The notes under the pieces: model-generated
Told to the model about the DNA's origin: nothing
Seen by the model: the letters and a program-made list of their open reading frames with translations, nothing else
Database searches by the model: none
Position numbers and translations under genes: made by a program
Shown here: positions 63,056-64,000 of the stretch, piece after piece
Layout of the letters: each line of letters begins with the position of its first letter
How positions within the stretch are numbered: position 1 is the stretch's first letter
Source: Flexivirga endophytica
Lineage (GTDB): Bacteria; Actinomycetota; Actinomycetes; Actinomycetales; Dermatophilaceae
Direction: 5' to 3'
DNA length: 64,000 nucleotides
Assembly: GCF_014640635.1 (NCBI RefSeq)
Contig: NZ_BMHI01000003.1
Location: 62,001 to 126,000 of the forward strand

Positions 63056-64000
63056 CCTCCTCGATCGATCTCGGTATGCCCGGCGCCAGCGGCGTCGCGG
63101 GCGTTCCGCTGCTGGCCGACGGCGAGAAGCAGACCAAGCGCGACTTCACTTCCGATCAGGAGGTGCGCTGGTGCCCCGGTTGCGGCGACTACATCATCCT
63201 CAACGCGGTGCAGAGCTTCCTGCCGGAGCTCGGACTGCGCAGGGAGAACATCGTTTTCATCTCCGGGATCGGCTGCTCGAGCCGCTTCCCCTACTACCTC
63301 GACACCTACGGCATGCACTCGATCCACGGGCGCGCGCCGGCGATCGCGACCGGGCTGGCCACCAGCCGGCCGGACCTGTCGGTGTGGGTCGTCACCGGCG
63401 ACGGCGACGCGCTGTCGATCGGCGGCAACCACCTGATCCACGCGCTGCGCCGCAACGTCAACCTCAAGATCCTGCTCTTCAACAACAAGATCTATGGCCT
63501 GACCAAGGGGCAGTACTCCCCCACCTCGGACATCGGCGCGATCACCAAGTCGACCCCGCTCGGCTCGGTCGACCAGCCGTTCAACCCGGTCTCGCTCGCG
63601 CTCGGCGCGGAGGCGACTTTCGTTGCGCGCACGATGGATTCGGACCGCAAGCACCTCACCGACGTGCTGCGCGCGGCCGCTCAGCACCGCGGGACCGCAC
63701 TGGTGGAGATCTACCAGAACTGCCCGATCTTCAACGACGGCGCGTTCGACGTCCTCAAGGACGCCGACGAAGGAGAGGGCCGCATCCTGCGACTGGGCGA
63801 CGGCGAGCCGGTGCGTTCCGGAGAGGGTGAGCAGGCGCGGGTCGTCATACGCAATGCGGACGGCAACCTCGAGCTGGCGCCGGAAGCGACCGCCGATCCC
63901 GCACGGGTGCTGCGACACGACACCTCGGCCGACGATCCGTCGACGGCGTTCGCACTCTCACGCCTGGACGGTGCTGCCATGACGAGCGTGCCGATGGGCA
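63052..64000 (+). CDS. korB: 2-oxoglutarate:ferredoxin oxidoreductase beta subunit KorB (3' end outside window)
   Basis: First ~316 residues of the TPP/[4Fe-4S] subunit. Cluster Cys are in VRWCPGCGDY and GIGCSSRFPYY, the TPP/Mg motif is VVTGDGDALSIGGNHLIHALRRN (GDGDA, ~residue 120), and LFNNKIYGLTKGQYSPTS completes it. YQNCPIFN supplies the further Cys. The reading frame is still open at the window end, so it is partial. Together with korA it is the likely ferredoxin source for the nuo operon at 22.7-31.5 kb. Confidence 0.93.
   Translation, partial: MTSSIDLGMPGASGVAGVPLLADGEKQTKRDFTSDQEVRWCPGCGDYIILNAVQSFLPELGLRRENIVFISGIGCSSRFPYYLDTYGMHSIHGRAPAIATGLATSRPDLSVWVVTGDGDALSIGGNHLIHALRRNVNLKILLFNNKIYGLTKGQYSPTSDIGAITKSTPLGSVDQPFNPVSLALGAEATFVARTMDSDRKHLTDVLRAAAQHRGTALVEIYQNCPIFNDGAFDVLKDADEGEGRILRLGDGEPVRSGEGEQARVVIRNADGNLELAPEATADPARVLRHDTSADDPSTAFALSRLDGAAMTSVPMG

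Noticed and set aside
1-64000. GTATGNCG as a simple codon-bias artefact
   Set aside because: It occurs in three frames, on both strands, and in intergenic DNA (5242-5270, 8488, 39259, 59699), and it uses otherwise rare codons.

Overview
The window reads as chromosomal DNA of a high-GC Gram-positive actinobacterium, probably Micrococcales (Dermacoccaceae/Intrasporangiaceae-like; this placement is an inference). Supporting signs are the strong G/C third-position bias, many GTG starts, an HspR-type HAIR box before lon, a SAM-IV-type riboswitch before metQNI, a DUF222/HNH ('13E12') protein, a DinB/DUF664 protein of the mycothiol-transferase type, and a short second-type nuo operon together with korAB. 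There is no rRNA, CRISPR array, insertion sequence or prophage. Gene density is high, and stop/start overlaps of 1-11 bases (mostly ATGA or GTGA) tie many genes into operons.

Layout. 0-9 kb: two DHA2 drug-efflux MFS transporters, TrmO, a GPP34 protein, a four-gene DNA-alkylation-type operon (sigma factor, Ogt, 2OG-Fe(II) oxygenase, stand-alone Ada zinc domain), a cold-shock protein, an EamA transporter, tRNA-Tyr beside a chimeric tRNA remnant, and YajQ. 9-16 kb: TetR regulator with an operator-like palindrome, divergent from an SDR/quinone oxidoreductase/SDR set; then a small protein and a large LuxR-family ATPase regulator. 15.8-21.6 kb: an operon of two tandem PepN aminopeptidases and a leaderless class A beta-lactamase-like protein. 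21.7-31.5 kb: HtpX, then a ten-gene nuo operon A-B-C-H-I-J-K-L-M-N that lacks D, E, F and G.

31.7-42 kb: secreted SGNH esterase, NUDIX, VOC protein, a polar amino-acid ABC importer, an amidohydrolase, a LysR regulator, then the SAM-IV-controlled methionine importer metQNI. 42-49 kb: PEP-mutase-family lyase, DNA polymerase IV, a CMD protein divergent from an ECF sigma factor, DUF222/HNH protein, GNAT, DinB/DUF664 and a methyltransferase. 49.4-64 kb: an unknown small protein divergent from lon around the HAIR box, a frameshifted secreted glycosidase, a CoA-binding protein, a membrane protein, a TmrB-like kinase, a Tat lipoprotein metallopeptidase split by an in-frame TAG, cytochrome P450 plus alpha/beta hydrolase, a double GNAT, a second CMD-ECF41 pair, and korA-korB (korB runs off the end).

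How the genes fit together: the nuo operon has the membrane pump arm and NuoB/C/I but no NADH-oxidising module. KorAB produces reduced ferredoxin from 2-oxoglutarate. A ferredoxin-fed complex-I-like pump is therefore a reasonable inference. The most striking signal is not a gene. The word GTATGNCG (CGNCATAC on the other strand) occurs about twice per kb throughout, in every reading frame and on both strands. Nearly every GTATG in the window belongs to it (hand count about 134 of 138 match GTATGNC). It looks like a genome-wide DNA-level signal or mutational footprint. A second unexplained element is a roughly 55-bp palindromic repeat in three copies, one of which encodes the C-terminus of NuoI.
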